A stretch of 64,000 nt of DNA from an uncultured Lachnospira sp. (GCA_944381165.1 CALWKC010000001.1:1-64000), one strand, 5' to 3'; shown: positions 24,906 to 34,667, counted from the stretch's first letter. Numbers and translations: made by a program. Notes: generated by a model not told the origin, from the sequence alone.

Positions 24906-25249
24906 AAATAAATAACAGACAGCTGGGGACAAAATGGGAAAAGGCGGCTGTGGATTTTTTGAGAGACCAAGGGTATATCATACTTGAGAAAAATTATCGG
25001 TGCAGGGCAGGTGAAATAGATATTATTGCCAGAGATGCGGATATCCTCTGCTTTGTTGAGGTAAAATACAGAAAATCCTGTAAGTACGGAAGTGCGGTTG
25101 AGGCTGTTGGGGCTTCAAAGCAGCGCATTATACGTTTTGTTGCCAGGGACTACTTATTTCGGAGGCGTGTAAATGTAAATACGCAGTGCAGATTTGATGT
25201 AGTGGGCTTCGACTTTGGAGAGCCTACTCTTATTAAAAATGCATTTTGA
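24902..25249 (+). CDS. YraN/UPF0102 family nuclease-fold protein
   Basis: A 115-residue protein with the restriction-endonuclease-like core: GTKWEKAAVDFL, then RCRAGEIDIIARD and CFVEVKYRKS, the D-(ExK) catalytic pattern of Holliday-junction-resolvase-like folds. The family is conserved near rnhB in many bacteria; its role is not settled. It starts at TTG 24902, overlapping the ylqH stop (TTGA), which suggests translational coupling. Confidence 0.88.
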   Translation: MKINNRQLGTKWEKAAVDFLRDQGYIILEKNYRCRAGEIDIIARDADILCFVEVKYRKSCKYGSAVEAVGASKQRIIRFVARDYLFRRRVNVNTQCRFDVVGFDFGEPTLIKNAF

Positions 25250-25280
25250 ATTTTAAACGGGGGAATTTAAGAATATTAAT

Positions 25281-26312
25281 ATGAATATTTCAGAAAAAAA
25301 TTGTGAGTCCGGGTCAAATATTCCGGATAATAAAAATATAGATGATAATTTTAAAGCTTTTAGTGTTAAGCGTCTTGATAATGAAAAATTATTCTATAAC
25401 GTAATTAAAAAATACGGAGGACATGTGAGTTCTGATAATTTTTCAAATACAGTAAATTTCCATAAAAATCCGATTGCGCACATTAAGTTTGCTCCGTTTG
25501 AAAAATCAGGCTTTGTAAGCCAATGCTTTTCGACAAGGCTTGGGGGAACGAGCAGCGGAATGTATGAGAGCATGAATCTTACATTTAACGATGTTGGTCA
25601 GTACAAAGCTGATGCAAGAGAAAATGTTTTAGAAAATTTCAGGCGTATGAGTTCGGTTATAAATATTCCGGTTGAAAGAATGGTATATTCAAAACAGACT
25701 CATACGACGAATGTTCTCGCTGTGTCAGACAGTCATGCGGGAATGGGGCTGGTAAGAGGGCGTAATTTTGACAATATAGACGGATTTGTATCAAATACAC
25801 CGGGGCTGTGTCTTGTGACATCTTTTGCCGACTGCATTCCTGTTGTCATGACAGATGAGAGACACAGGTGTATTGCATCTGTTCATGCCGGTTGGAGGGG
25901 CACTGCAGGAAATATTGCCGCGAATGCCATTTTAGCTATGCGTAAGAGCTTTGGAAGCTCTCCGAAGGATGTGACAGCTTTTATCGGCCCGGGAATATGT
26001 GCAGACTGCTATGAGGTCGGTGAAGATGTGGCGGAGCAATTTAAAAGGGTGTATAATGAAGAAGAATACAGGTCAATTCTTTTGCCGGAGATTACTGAAA
26101 AAAGTAGAACAAATGCATCTGAATCGGTAAAGTTTCTTCTGAATTTGTCTATGGCAAATTATTTTAATCTTTTACGTTCCGGCGTTCTGCCTGAAAATAT
26201 ATATGTATCAGACATATGTACATGCTGTAACAGCAGAATTTTGTTTTCCCACAGGGCGAGCAGAGGAAAACGCGGTATTTTGTGTAATTTTATATCTATA
26301 AATTGTGAATGA
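25281..26312 (+). CDS. pgeF: Multicopper-oxidase-fold purine nucleoside phosphorylase (YfiH/PgeF family)
   Basis: The product has 343 residues; about 70 variable N-terminal residues precede the YfiH core. Conserved pieces are SKQTHTTNVL, TSFADCIPVV, SVHAGWRGT and IGPGICADCYEV, which hold the metal-binding His/Cys set. Family members act on purine nucleosides and, in E. coli, edit peptidoglycan precursors. The ribosome binding site before ATG 25281 is weak, so a later start is possible. Confidence 0.88.
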   Translation: MNISEKNCESGSNIPDNKNIDDNFKAFSVKRLDNEKLFYNVIKKYGGHVSSDNFSNTVNFHKNPIAHIKFAPFEKSGFVSQCFSTRLGGTSSGMYESMNLTFNDVGQYKADARENVLENFRRMSSVINIPVERMVYSKQTHTTNVLAVSDSHAGMGLVRGRNFDNIDGFVSNTPGLCLVTSFADCIPVVMTDERHRCIASVHAGWRGTAGNIAANAILAMRKSFGSSPKDVTAFIGPGICADCYEVGEDVAEQFKRVYNEEEYRSILLPEITEKSRTNASESVKFLLNLSMANYFNLLRSGVLPENIYVSDICTCCNSRILFSHRASRGKRGILCNFISINCE

Positions 26313-26338
26313 TTTCACATGGTTTTTGGAGGATAACA

Positions 26339-27034
26339 ATGGATGAATTAGAACTTTTAAGCGATGATGAACAGCTTATTATGCCGGATATTCTCACTAG
26401 AGAGCAGTTTATGAAATTTGTAGAAAAAAGTTCAAAATTTGAAGAACTGATGATGATGTACAGATGTGCAATACGTGAGGTACAGACTAAACTTGAAATT
26501 TTAAATGATGAATTTAAAACTAAGAGACAGCGCAATCCTATCGATACTATTCGCTCAAGGATAAAAGCGCCTATGAGTATTTATGAAAAACTGAGAAGAC
26601 GCGGGTATCCGGTCTCAATACAGTCAATAGCCGATAATTTGAATGACGTCGCAGGAATTCGCGTTGTATGTCCGTTTATCAGCGATATTTATGATGTCGC
26701 TAAAATGCTTATCTCTCAGGATGACATTGAGGTTATGGAGGTTAAGGACTATATTAAAAATCCTAAGCCTAACGGTTACAGAAGTCTTCATTATGTTATT
26801 ATTATTCCTATTTTTCTTTCATCGGGCAAGGAATATATGAAGGTTGAAGTGCAGATTCGTACTATTGCAATGAATTTCTGGGCAAGTCTTGAACATCAGA
26901 TGCATTACAAACAGTTTGAAAATGACGAGATGCCTGAGATTGTAAATCAGCTTACTGACTGTGCTGAGAGTATATATCACACGGATGTGCGCATGCAGGA
27001 GATACGTGAAGATATACATAAAATGAACTTATAA
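26339..27034 (+). CDS. Small alarmone synthetase of RelQ type
   Basis: A 231-residue stand-alone (p)ppGpp synthetase domain with no hydrolase, TGS or ACT domain. Motifs: IRSRIKAPMSIYEKLRRRGYP, VAGIRVVCPF, PNGYRSLHYV, VEVQIRTIAMNFWASLEHQM. These match GTP pyrophosphokinases of the RelQ/YjbM group, which raise alarmone levels under stress. GGAGG precedes ATG 26339; the preceding frame overlap with pgeF (26309) is not used. Confidence 0.93.
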   Translation: MDELELLSDDEQLIMPDILTREQFMKFVEKSSKFEELMMMYRCAIREVQTKLEILNDEFKTKRQRNPIDTIRSRIKAPMSIYEKLRRRGYPVSIQSIADNLNDVAGIRVVCPFISDIYDVAKMLISQDDIEVMEVKDYIKNPKPNGYRSLHYVIIIPIFLSSGKEYMKVEVQIRTIAMNFWASLEHQMHYKQFENDEMPEIVNQLTDCAESIYHTDVRMQEIREDIHKMNL

Positions 27035-27079
27035 ATTTATAAGTTTAAAATATATACTAATAAAATATAAAAACAACTA

Positions 27080-27108
27080 TTGATATTGACAGCTTTTTCT
27101 GTTATACT
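27080..27108 (+). promoter_or_regulatory. Promoter of the heptad-repeat gene
   Basis: TTGATA (27080-27085), 17-base spacer, TATACT (27103-27108), about 40 bases before the start. Confidence 0.65.
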
Positions 27109-27149
27109 TTTTTTAAATTAAAAAATATAACATGGAGGAGGAAATTTTA

Positions 27150-27785
27150 TTGAGTAGTGAGGATTTACTTGCCATTTCCAATATTTTGGATATAAAGCTT
27201 CAGCCTGTGAATGAAAGATTGGATGAACTAAGCAGTGAAATTAAGGAGGTTAAAGTACGCCTCGGAAACTTAGAAGAGCGAATGGAGAAAGTCGAGGAAC
27301 GCCTCGTCAAAGTCGAGGAAAGGCTCGTCAAAGTTGAGGAACGAGTCGGAGCCTTAGAGGAACGAGTCGGAGCCTTAGAAGAACGAGTCGGAGCCTTAGA
27401 AGAACGAGTCGGAGCCTTAGAAGAACGTGTCGGAAACTTAGAAGAACGCGTCGGAAATTTAGAAGAACGGGTGGAGAAAGTCGAAGAACGTATTGGAGAT
27501 GTTGAAAATGACATGCACGGATTTAATACTCGATTTGAAAATATCGAAGAAGGAATGCATAAATTAACCGTGCGTTTGGAAAATGTTGAAGAAAATATGC
27601 ATGCTGTAAAACTATATTTGGAAAATGATATTGATGTCAAGATAAATATTTTAGTTGAAAATTATGTTCCGGCTGCAAAGCGTTATGAGAGAGCATCAAA
27701 AGAAATAGAAAATATTAAAACAGATTTGGATGTTGTGAAAAAAACAGTTGCAGAACATAGTGAGATATTAAAAGCTTTGGCATAA
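27150..27785 (+). CDS. Coiled-coil protein with twelve tandem heptads
   Basis: A 211-residue soluble protein that I cannot assign to a named family. It contains twelve consecutive 7-residue units of the pattern R-[LV]-G-x-[LV]-E-E (for example RVGALEE four times), a parallel coiled coil of one strict heptad period, followed by further coiled-coil sequence to the C-terminus. The start is probably TTG 27150, because the upstream ATG at 27132 is itself part of the sequence GGAGGAGG that serves as ribosome binding site. It has its own promoter and terminator. Similar proteins are often annotated only as hypothetical or scaffold-like. Confidence 0.75.
   Translation: MSSEDLLAISNILDIKLQPVNERLDELSSEIKEVKVRLGNLEERMEKVEERLVKVEERLVKVEERVGALEERVGALEERVGALEERVGALEERVGNLEERVGNLEERVEKVEERIGDVENDMHGFNTRFENIEEGMHKLTVRLENVEENMHAVKLYLENDIDVKINILVENYVPAAKRYERASKEIENIKTDLDVVKKTVAEHSEILKALA
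27258..27509 (+). repeat. Tandem 21-bp coding repeat (12 units)
   Basis: Twelve 21-base units, the central four nearly identical (GAGTCGGAGCCTTAGAAGAAC type), encode the heptads of the coiled-coil protein. Identity drops towards both edges, the pattern of repeat expansion from the middle. Unit number may vary between strains. Confidence 0.9.
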
Positions 27786-27811
27786 AACAAGTAATTAATA
27801 AAGAAGTCTGC

Positions 27812-27862
27812 AAAGCCTGCAATATTCCGCTTTAATGATTGCGGTTTACTGCAGGCTTTATC
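27812..27862. terminator. Terminator between convergent genes
   Basis: AAAGCCTGCA (27812-27821) pairs with TGCAGGCTTT (27850-27859). A second inner CCGC/GCGG pairing is possible. It separates the coiled-coil gene from the convergent membrane-protein gene. Confidence 0.75.
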
Positions 27863-27877
27863 GGGTTAAAACACAAT

Positions 27878-28747
27878 TTAGCTGATTTTTTTCGTCTTGC
27901 GTTTGGTGCTCTTTATGATAATAAATGTTATCAATGCAAGGATTCCGATAGGCAGAAGCAGTGTAATAATAGTGGCTGAAATTTCCGAATATATGGGATT
28001 GTCAAAAATGGACTTTTTAATATCTTTGTATTCTGCCGTTTTAACTATGTTTTCAAGTTCAATCTTCATGTTGTCGGTAAGCGAGCTCTGATTGGTCTGA
28101 AGTGAAAACGAAATAGCCTTTCCCTGCATTATGGTATAATATTTTCTGAGATAAATAACAACATCATTGTTAGCGACGGAGGTGATATCTGTGACATAAT
28201 AAACAACTCCATTGATGCGTTCTATAAATGAGTTTGTCACATTTTCCGTGACACTGCCGTTTTCTCTGTTATCGCTGTTTGCAACATATGCCTCAAAGTT
28301 TGCCTGAATATCTTCTTCACTCAATTCATTCAGTGCGTTTACACCGGACGGAGCATCCTTGCCGCTGAGCAGAATTTCATATGTTACATTTTCTCTTGGA
28401 ATAATTTCAAGATAAATGTTATTGACTTTCATAAGCGCACGAAGCTCTTCAACGTCATTTGCTCCGATAAGCTCGAGATATGAATTGTTTGAGGTTACAT
28501 TCTGTGTAAAACAAACTAAATCATTCGATACAGAAACCTGAATGTCTATGTCGGCAAGTTTATATGTTGAGACAGAAGAAGTGTCAGAGATAGAAATATC
28601 ACTCGCTGAAGCAGTTGATGCCGTTTCAGAATTATCCTGTGTGTCTGCTGATGCTGATATAGGAACGGAAATAAATAATACTGTACCAAGCAGGAAGGAG
28701 AAAGCACCCCTTCGTATTTTCCGTGAAAGTGAAAAGTCTTTTGTCAT
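27878..28747 (-). CDS. Secreted, C-terminally membrane-anchored protein of unknown function
   Basis: A 289-residue protein with an N-terminal signal peptide (charged MTKDFSLSRKIRR, hydrophobic core, cut near ASADTQ at about 35), a Ser/Thr-rich linker, an extracellular domain of about 190 residues and one C-terminal membrane segment (about 255-280) followed by a basic tail KSTKRKTKK. I recognise no motif. AGGAGG precedes ATG 28747. It is a single gene with its own promoter, divergent from der. Confidence 0.75.
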   Translation of the reverse strand: MTKDFSLSRKIRRGAFSFLLGTVLFISVPISASADTQDNSETASTASASDISISDTSSVSTYKLADIDIQVSVSNDLVCFTQNVTSNNSYLELIGANDVEELRALMKVNNIYLEIIPRENVTYEILLSGKDAPSGVNALNELSEEDIQANFEAYVANSDNRENGSVTENVTNSFIERINGVVYYVTDITSVANNDVVIYLRKYYTIMQGKAISFSLQTNQSSLTDNMKIELENIVKTAEYKDIKKSIFDNPIYSEISATIITLLLPIGILALITFIIIKSTKRKTKKIS

Positions 28748-28819
28748 AATAAAGTGTACCTCCTGAGCTTTTCGTATGGTTTTATATGAATGGCAGAACT
28801 GTTACTTTACGTAAGTATT

Positions 28820-28848
28820 AAGATAGCACATAACTTTACAAAAAGCAA
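28820..28848 (-). promoter_or_regulatory. Promoter of the anchored secreted protein
   Basis: On the minus strand TTGCTT (28848-28843), 17-base spacer, TATCTT (28825-28820). Confidence 0.55.
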
Positions 28849-28918
28849 TTTAGCTGATATTATATATTAGATTATGTTTATTAATTTTTTGTAAATTTGT
28901 AAAGTGAGGATTTGATAA

Positions 28919-30241
28919 ATGGGTAAGCCGATTGTGGCTGTCGTGGGCAGACCTAATGTGGGAAAGTCAACATTATTCAATGTGCTTGCAGGACAGCAGA
29001 TTTCTATTGTTAAAGATACGCCGGGAGTTACGAGAGACCGTATTTATGCTGAGGTTACGTGGCTTGACAAAGCGTTTACATTAATTGATACGGGCGGTAT
29101 AGAGCCGGATACAAATGATATAATACTCTCACAGATGCGTGAGCAGGCTGAAATAGCCATAGAGACGGCGGATGTAATTATTTTTATGACAGACGTGAGA
29201 CAGGGGCTTGTAGATTCCGACGCAAAGGTTGCTGACATGCTTAGGCGTTCTCACAAGCCGGTTGTGTTGGTTGTCAATAAAGTTGATAATTTTGAAAAAA
29301 TGATGCCTGACGTATATGAGTTTTATAACCTCGGTATCGGAGATCCTGTTCCTGTTTCAGCGGTTTCAAAGCTGGGAATGGGAGATATGCTTGATGAGGT
29401 TATCAAATATTTTCCTCAAAATTCTGATGAGCAGGAGGAGGATGAACGCCCGAAAATAGCAATAGTCGGTAAGCCTAATGTCGGCAAGTCGTCAATAGTC
29501 AATAAGCTTTTGGGTGAAAACCGTGTAATTGTATCAAATATTGCAGGTACGACAAGAGACGCAATAGATACTGTAATAGAGCATAACGGAAAGGAATACG
29601 TTTTTATTGATACTGCAGGTCTGCGCCGTAAAAATAAGATTAAAGAAGACCTTGAGCGCTACAGTATAATAAGAACTGTCGCCGCCGTGGAGAGGGCGGA
29701 TATTGTAATTATCGTTATTGATGCCACGGAGGGCGTTACCGAGCAGGATGCAAAGATAGCGGGGATTGCACATGAGAGAGGAAAGGGGATTATCGTCGCG
29801 GTCAACAAATGGGATGCCATAGAAAAAAATGACAAGACTATCTATGAGCACACCAATAAAATAAAGGATACTCTATCTTTCATGCCTTATGCGGAGATAC
29901 TGTTTATCTCGGCTTTGACGGGACAGCGTCTGGGTAAAATATACGAGCTAATCGATGAGATTATTGACAGCCGGAGTATGCGTGTTCCGACAGGTGTGTT
30001 AAACGAAATTCTGACAGAGGCCGTGGCTATGCAGCAGCCTCCTTCGGACAAGGGAAAGCGCCTGCGCATTTACTATATTACGCAGGTTTCGGTTAAGCCG
30101 CCTACATTTGTGATGTTTGTAAATGACAAAGCATTGACGCACTTTTCATACACCAGATATATTGAAAATAAAATTCGCGAAGCTTTTGGCTTTAGAGGAA
30201 CTTCTATAAGATTTATTAACAGAGAACGCAAGGAGAAATAA
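28919..30241 (+). CDS. der: Ribosome biogenesis GTPase Der (EngA)
   Basis: A 440-residue protein with two tandem GTPase domains and a C-terminal KH-like domain. G1 motifs GRPNVGKST (residues 9-17) and GKPNVGKSS (about 183), G3 DTGG and DTAG, G4 NKVD and NKWD are all present. Der is needed for 50S assembly. It starts a der-plsY-gpsA operon with 2-base spacing to plsY, an order common in Firmicutes. Confidence 0.98.
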   Translation: MGKPIVAVVGRPNVGKSTLFNVLAGQQISIVKDTPGVTRDRIYAEVTWLDKAFTLIDTGGIEPDTNDIILSQMREQAEIAIETADVIIFMTDVRQGLVDSDAKVADMLRRSHKPVVLVVNKVDNFEKMMPDVYEFYNLGIGDPVPVSAVSKLGMGDMLDEVIKYFPQNSDEQEEDERPKIAIVGKPNVGKSSIVNKLLGENRVIVSNIAGTTRDAIDTVIEHNGKEYVFIDTAGLRRKNKIKEDLERYSIIRTVAAVERADIVIIVIDATEGVTEQDAKIAGIAHERGKGIIVAVNKWDAIEKNDKTIYEHTNKIKDTLSFMPYAEILFISALTGQRLGKIYELIDEIIDSRSMRVPTGVLNEILTEAVAMQQPPSDKGKRLRIYYITQVSVKPPTFVMFVNDKALTHFSYTRYIENKIREAFGFRGTSIRFINRERKEK

Positions 30242-30243
30242 TA

Positions 30244-30918
30244 ATGTTTGAACGTGTTATATGCCTTATATTAGGTTATCTGCTGGGGTCTGTAATACAG
30301 GCGGGCTACTGGTACGGAAGATTAAATCATATTGATATAAGAAAATACGGAAGCGGCAATGCAGGAACAACTAACGTAATGCGCACGCTTGGCAGAAAAG
30401 CGGGGATAATTACGTATTTGTTTGATGCGCTTAAGCCTATAATCTGTACGGTTATAATTCATTTTGTTTTCGGAAATAAAAACGGAAATGAACTGCTTCT
30501 TATTATGTATGGTGGTCTTGGAGTTGTGGTTGGTCACAATTTTCCTTTTTATCTTAAGTTTAAGGGCGGAAAAGGAATTGCAGCTTCTTCAGGCGTTGTT
30601 CTTTCTCTGCTTTTTTACCCTGCAAACTGCTGGGCGTTTACAGTACTCGGTGCAGTTACCTTTGCATCTGTTACATATATTTCAAAATATGTTTCGCTTG
30701 GGTCTCTTGTAGCCATAAGCCTGTGGTTTATAGAATTTGTTATATGGGGCTGCGCAGGCTGGCTTCCTTTAGAGGGAAATGTCCTGTATGAATCATACGG
30801 CGTTGTTTTTGTGATAACCCTGCTTGCGTTTATACGTCACAGCGGCAATATAAAGAGACTGATTAACGGAACTGAGCGGAAAATAGGGCAGAAGAAAACG
30901 GAGGAAGCAAATGGCTGA
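30244..30918 (+). CDS. plsY: Glycerol-3-phosphate acyltransferase PlsY
   Basis: A polytopic membrane protein of 224 residues that moves the acyl group from acyl-phosphate (made by PlsX) to glycerol-3-phosphate. Motifs GSGNAGTTNVMR, GHNFPFYLKFKGGKGIA and a C-terminal HSGNIKRLINGTE are intact. About 30 C-terminal residues are charged. It overlaps gpsA by 8 bases; gpsA supplies the glycerol-3-phosphate, so neighbouring genes provide consecutive steps. Confidence 0.96.
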   Translation: MFERVICLILGYLLGSVIQAGYWYGRLNHIDIRKYGSGNAGTTNVMRTLGRKAGIITYLFDALKPIICTVIIHFVFGNKNGNELLLIMYGGLGVVVGHNFPFYLKFKGGKGIAASSGVVLSLLFYPANCWAFTVLGAVTFASVTYISKYVSLGSLVAISLWFIEFVIWGCAGWLPLEGNVLYESYGVVFVITLLAFIRHSGNIKRLINGTERKIGQKKTEEANG

Positions 30919-31924
30919 AATTAGTATTATGGGCGCCGGGAGCTGGGGCTTGGGTCTTGCGATTTTATTGAATAACAACGGACATCACGTTACTGTGTGG
31001 TCTGTCTTTCCTGAAGAGGTCGAGCAGTTATCAAAGGAACGAGAAAATAAAAAATGCCTTCCGGGAGTGCACATTCCTGAAAGCATTGATTTTAATGCCG
31101 ATACAGAGACTGTTGTCAAAGGCGCAGACATTATTGTGCTTGCGGTTGCTTCGCCGTACACCAGGACAACAGCGAAAAGCTTTGCTCCGTATGTCAGAGC
31201 TGGGCAATACATTGTAAATGTAGGCAAAGGAATTGAAGAAAATACTCTTATGACGCTGTGTGAGGTTGTTGAACAGGAAATCCCTCAGGCGACTGTAGCC
31301 GTACTCTCAGGTCCGAGCCATGCGGAGGAGGTGGGAAGAATGATTCCTACAACCTGCGTAATAGGAACACATAAAAAAAAGGACGCAGAGTATCTTCAGA
31401 CTGTGTTTATGAACGATGTTTTTCGTGTGTATACAAGCCCGGATATGCTTGGAATATGTATCGGAGGAGCGCTCAAAAACGTAATCGCGCTTGCTGCGGG
31501 AATTGCCGACGGATTGGGATACGGAGACAACACAAAGGCAGCGTTAATTACAAGGGGGATTGCCGAGATTGCAAGGCTTGGAATTGCTATGGGCGCTGAC
31601 GTTATGACATTTACGGGACTTTCGGGAATAGGAGATTTGATTGTTACATGTGCAAGTATGCATAGCCGAAACAGACGTGCCGGAATACTTATCGGAAAGG
31701 GCTATACAAAGGATGAGGCAATGGCAGAGGTTCAGATGGTAGTTGAGGGTGTTTATGCCGCAAAGGCTGCATACAAGCTTTCTCAGAAGTACAATGTAGA
31801 AATGCCTATTGTCGAACAGGTAAATGCTGTTTTATTTGATAATAAAAAACCGGCGGATGCCGTTAAAGAGCTTATGCTCAGAGATAAAAAGATAGAGACG
31901 GCTGGCGGTGAATGGAGGGAATAA
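30911..31924 (+). CDS. gpsA: Glycerol-3-phosphate dehydrogenase [NAD(P)+]
   Basis: A 337-residue cytoplasmic enzyme that reduces dihydroxyacetone phosphate to sn-glycerol-3-phosphate for phospholipids. N-terminal Rossmann motif GAGSWGLGLA (residues 8-17; usual GxGxxG shape), NVGKGIE, LSGPSHAEEV and the catalytic region GGALKNVIALAAGIADGLGYGDNTKAAL. GGAGG precedes ATG within the end of plsY. Confidence 0.97.
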   Translation: MAEISIMGAGSWGLGLAILLNNNGHHVTVWSVFPEEVEQLSKERENKKCLPGVHIPESIDFNADTETVVKGADIIVLAVASPYTRTTAKSFAPYVRAGQYIVNVGKGIEENTLMTLCEVVEQEIPQATVAVLSGPSHAEEVGRMIPTTCVIGTHKKKDAEYLQTVFMNDVFRVYTSPDMLGICIGGALKNVIALAAGIADGLGYGDNTKAALITRGIAEIARLGIAMGADVMTFTGLSGIGDLIVTCASMHSRNRRAGILIGKGYTKDEAMAEVQMVVEGVYAAKAAYKLSQKYNVEMPIVEQVNAVLFDNKKPADAVKELMLRDKKIETAGGEWRE

Positions 31925-31927
31925 GTT

Positions 31928-32482
31928 TTGAGAGTAATTGCCGGAACAGCGAGAAGCCTTCCTTTAAAGACTATAGAAGGGCTTGATACAAGACCGACTA
32001 CAGACCGAATAAAGGAGACTCTTTTTAATATGCTGCAGAGCGAAATATTAGGCTCAAGATTTCTGGACCTTTTTTCGGGCAGCGGTGCGATAGGAATTGA
32101 GGCGCTGAGCCGAGGGGCGAAGGAGGCTGTGTTTGTTGAACATTCCAAGCCTTGTGTGGCGTGTATTAAGGATAATTTAAAGTTCACAAAGCTTGATGAA
32201 AAAGCTGTTGTCATGGAGCAGGATGTATTGTCGGCTGTAAATCGTCTTTCGGGAAAGGGCGTATTTGATATTATCTTTATGGATGCTCCGTACAGAATGG
32301 GATTGGAGCGCGAGGTGCTTGAGGCTCTGAAATACAGCGATATAGCCGACAAATATACAACAATTATTGTTGAAGAGGCCGTTGATACGGATTTGTCATA
32401 CGCTGAGACCGAACTTGGGTATGAGATTTATAAGAATAAAAAATATAAAACCAGTAAGCATGTATTTTTGCATAAGGGCTGA
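31928..32482 (+). CDS. rsmD: 16S rRNA (guanine966-N2)-methyltransferase RsmD
   Basis: A 184-residue SAM-dependent methyltransferase that modifies 16S rRNA. It begins MRVIAGTARSLPL and has LDLFSGSGAIGIEALSRGA as SAM motif I. Motif IV is DAPY (near residue 119) instead of the usual DPPY. The start is TTG 31928 behind GGAGGG. It precedes coaD as in Bacillus subtilis (ylbH-ylbI). Confidence 0.94.
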   Translation: MRVIAGTARSLPLKTIEGLDTRPTTDRIKETLFNMLQSEILGSRFLDLFSGSGAIGIEALSRGAKEAVFVEHSKPCVACIKDNLKFTKLDEKAVVMEQDVLSAVNRLSGKGVFDIIFMDAPYRMGLEREVLEALKYSDIADKYTTIIVEEAVDTDLSYAETELGYEIYKNKKYKTSKHVFLHKG

Positions 32483-32508
32483 TATGAACACCGCAAAGGA
32501 GGAGTACT

Positions 32509-32994
32509 ATGAAAACAGCTATTTATCCGGGAAGCTTTGACCCGGTTACACTGGGACATCTTGATATTATAAAAAGGTCGGCGGCGCTTGCTGACCACTT
32601 GATTGTCGGTGTGTTGAATAATAGTTCAAAAACTCCATTGTTTTCAGTAGATGAACGTGTTAATATGATAAAAGATGTTACTTCAGACATTCCTAATGTT
32701 GAAGTGATGAGCTTCAGCGGGCTTTTGGTGGATTTTGCAAGACAGCACAATGTACAGGTGATTATAAGAGGCTTAAGAGCCGTAACAGACTTTGAATATG
32801 AACTGGCAATGTCACAGACTAACAGGGTTGCGAATCCTAATGTGGATACAATTTTTTTGAACACCAGTCTTAAATATGCTTATCTGAGTTCAAGCATTGT
32901 AAAAGAGGTGGCACAATACGGAGGCGACATCAGTAAATTTGTACCGTCACAGATAGTTGACTTAGTATATGAGAAATATCATATTAAAAAGTGA
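32509..32994 (+). CDS. coaD: Phosphopantetheine adenylyltransferase
   Basis: A 161-residue nucleotidyltransferase making dephospho-CoA, the fourth step of CoA synthesis. Motifs [16 protein letters not shown] (HxGH-type as LGHLD), [11 protein letters not shown] and [20 protein letters not shown] precedes ATG. It follows rsmD after 26 bases and leads into the coiled-coil gene at 33011. Confidence 0.97.
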   Translation: MKTAIYPGSFDPVTLGHLDIIKRSAALADHLIVGVLNNSSKTPLFSVDERVNMIKDVTSDIPNVEVMSFSGLLVDFARQHNVQVIIRGLRAVTDFEYELAMSQTNRVANPNVDTIFLNTSLKYAYLSSSIVKEVAQYGGDISKFVPSQIVDLVYEKYHIKK

Positions 32995-33010
32995 AAAGGG
33001 GAAAAGTACG

Positions 33011-33637
33011 ATGAGTAGAATTGAACAGTTGATAAGTGATATTGAAGGTTATATTGACGGCTGTAAGTTTCAGCCTTTTTCAAATACAAAAATAATTGTT
33101 GACAAGGACCAGTTAGAGGACATGCTGGCTGAACTCAGATTAAAGACACCGGATGAAATTAAGAAGTATCAGAAGATTATCAATAATAAAGAAGCTATTA
33201 TCAATGACGCTAAGGAGCAGGCTGACGCTATTCTCAACGCTGCTCAGGTACAGACTGAGGAATTAATCAATGAGCATGAGATTATGCAGCGCGCATATGC
33301 ACAGGCTAATCAGCTTATTGAACAGGCAACAGCACAGGCTCAGAGTATTCTTGACAATGCAACAGAGGATGCAAATAATATTCGTATGGGTGCGGTTTCT
33401 TATACGGATGAAATGCTCTCAAAGCTTCAGTATATTATTGAGCACTCAATAAAAGACAACAAAGAAAAATATAATTCCCTGATTTCTGACCTTGAAAACG
33501 TACTTGCAGTGGTAAATAACAACAGAAATGAGCTCAATGCCAGCAGTGAAGACGATGACAGCGAAGAAATCTCAAGTCAAGAGCTGGAGGAAGCGTCAAA
33601 GGAAGATTTTAATGTTGATATTCCTATTTCCAAGTGA
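33011..33637 (+). CDS. Coiled-coil protein resembling V-type ATPase subunit H
   Basis: A 208-residue soluble protein with long helical stretches rich in Ala, Gln and Glu (about residues 45-150, for example AKEQADAILNAAQVQTEELI) and an acidic C-terminal tail. Such proteins after coaD in clostridia are usually labelled ATPase or V-type ATPase subunit H; this label reflects only coiled-coil resemblance, and DivIVA-like scaffolds look similar. No ATPase motif is visible. ATG 33011 follows AAAAGGGG; the earlier frame start at 32969 overlaps coaD and lacks a ribosome binding site. Confidence 0.7.
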   Translation: MSRIEQLISDIEGYIDGCKFQPFSNTKIIVDKDQLEDMLAELRLKTPDEIKKYQKIINNKEAIINDAKEQADAILNAAQVQTEELINEHEIMQRAYAQANQLIEQATAQAQSILDNATEDANNIRMGAVSYTDEMLSKLQYIIEHSIKDNKEKYNSLISDLENVLAVVNNNRNELNASSEDDDSEEISSQELEEASKEDFNVDIPISK

Positions 33638-33662
33638 GTATAAACCATATACATTTTGAATT

Positions 33663-34667
33663 TTAAAATACATATATTGCAGCTGTGCTTACAATTATAG
33701 TTATAATTGTGAATATCAGTTTGTAATATATGTATTTTTTTATTGACAGACCGCTTCCCTGTATCATTCCTGAGGTCTGCATAATTGTGGAGATACCGCC
33801 AAACGCATTTACCGCAAGGATTAGAATTATAATTAAATTATCTGAAATATTAAGCCTGCTGCAAAGGAAAATTCCGTTTGTTATCTCGGTTATGCCGCAT
33901 AATACAGCAGGATAGGTGCTGTTTGGAAACGGAAGCTGAACAATGTATGCCGCGATGCATGAAAATATTACAATATATCCGCCAAGCTTTAACATATTTT
34001 TTACGGTGTTTAAGATAGCATCGTCTATAATTTCAGCAAGTATACCTTTTCGTGTGCCATAAGTTTCATAAGCCTCAAAAGATCTGACAGTTGTTTTTGA
34101 TAGTATTCGGCTTTTTCTGTTTTTATTTGCAGCTCTTTTTCTGCCTATCATATCCAAAACAAGTACGGCACTTATACCAATCAATATGGGTGCATATATG
34201 CAAAATAGTATTTTAGCTTTTTTTGCTGTCAAAAAGGGCGGCATGGCAAATATGTAGTTGACAACAAATGAAGGGCTGGAAATATTGCAGAAGGCTATGA
34301 TTTTTTCGCACAGACTGTCGTTTTCAGGATCTAATTTATGAAATTCACTGCAAAGCATTGCACCCAGAGGATAGCCGCATAATACTCCCGCAGAGAAAAT
34401 ATAGGCATATACAGCTTTTGAATGTTTATATTCTCCGCCAAGCATTGTCATTATGCATGAGGAAATAACAGCGGCAGGAAACAGACCTGGAAGAATGCTC
34501 TTGGCCCAGAGAGATAAGCCTGCTGCAGCTCCTTTAAACGAGACCTGCGGAAACGTAATAAAAAGTATAAATATTGCGGCAAAAGCAGATTTTGTCAAAA
34601 TTGATTTTTTGTCCGAGAATGAACCGCGAGCCGCAATACTTTCATGATTTGTTTTACTTTTTCTCAT
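33663..34667 (-). CDS. YlbJ-like integral membrane protein
   Basis: A 334-residue protein with about eight membrane segments of the YlbJ/nucleoside-recognition type: SLWAKSILPGLFPAAVISS, SAGVLCGYPLGAMLC and CNISSPSFVVNYIF match the family pattern (W..ILPSLLPF, GYP.GA, CN.SSP.F). In Bacillus subtilis ylbJ, next to rsmD-coaD, is a sporulation gene under mother-cell control. Here it is near the same genes but inverted. No sporulation sigma-factor promoter was evident. Confidence 0.82.
   Translation of the reverse strand: MRKSKTNHESIAARGSFSDKKSILTKSAFAAIFILFITFPQVSFKGAAAGLSLWAKSILPGLFPAAVISSCIMTMLGGEYKHSKAVYAYIFSAGVLCGYPLGAMLCSEFHKLDPENDSLCEKIIAFCNISSPSFVVNYIFAMPPFLTAKKAKILFCIYAPILIGISAVLVLDMIGRKRAANKNRKSRILSKTTVRSFEAYETYGTRKGILAEIIDDAILNTVKNMLKLGGYIVIFSCIAAYIVQLPFPNSTYPAVLCGITEITNGIFLCSRLNISDNLIIILILAVNAFGGISTIMQTSGMIQGSGLSIKKYIYYKLIFTIITIIVSTAAIYVF

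Noticed and set aside
27200..27640. A 146-codon open frame on the minus strand opposite the coiled-coil gene, and the repeat as a possible CRISPR or satellite array
   Set aside because: The antisense frame exists only because the 21-base repeat lacks stops in that frame; there are no spacers, and the units code for heptads on the plus strand.
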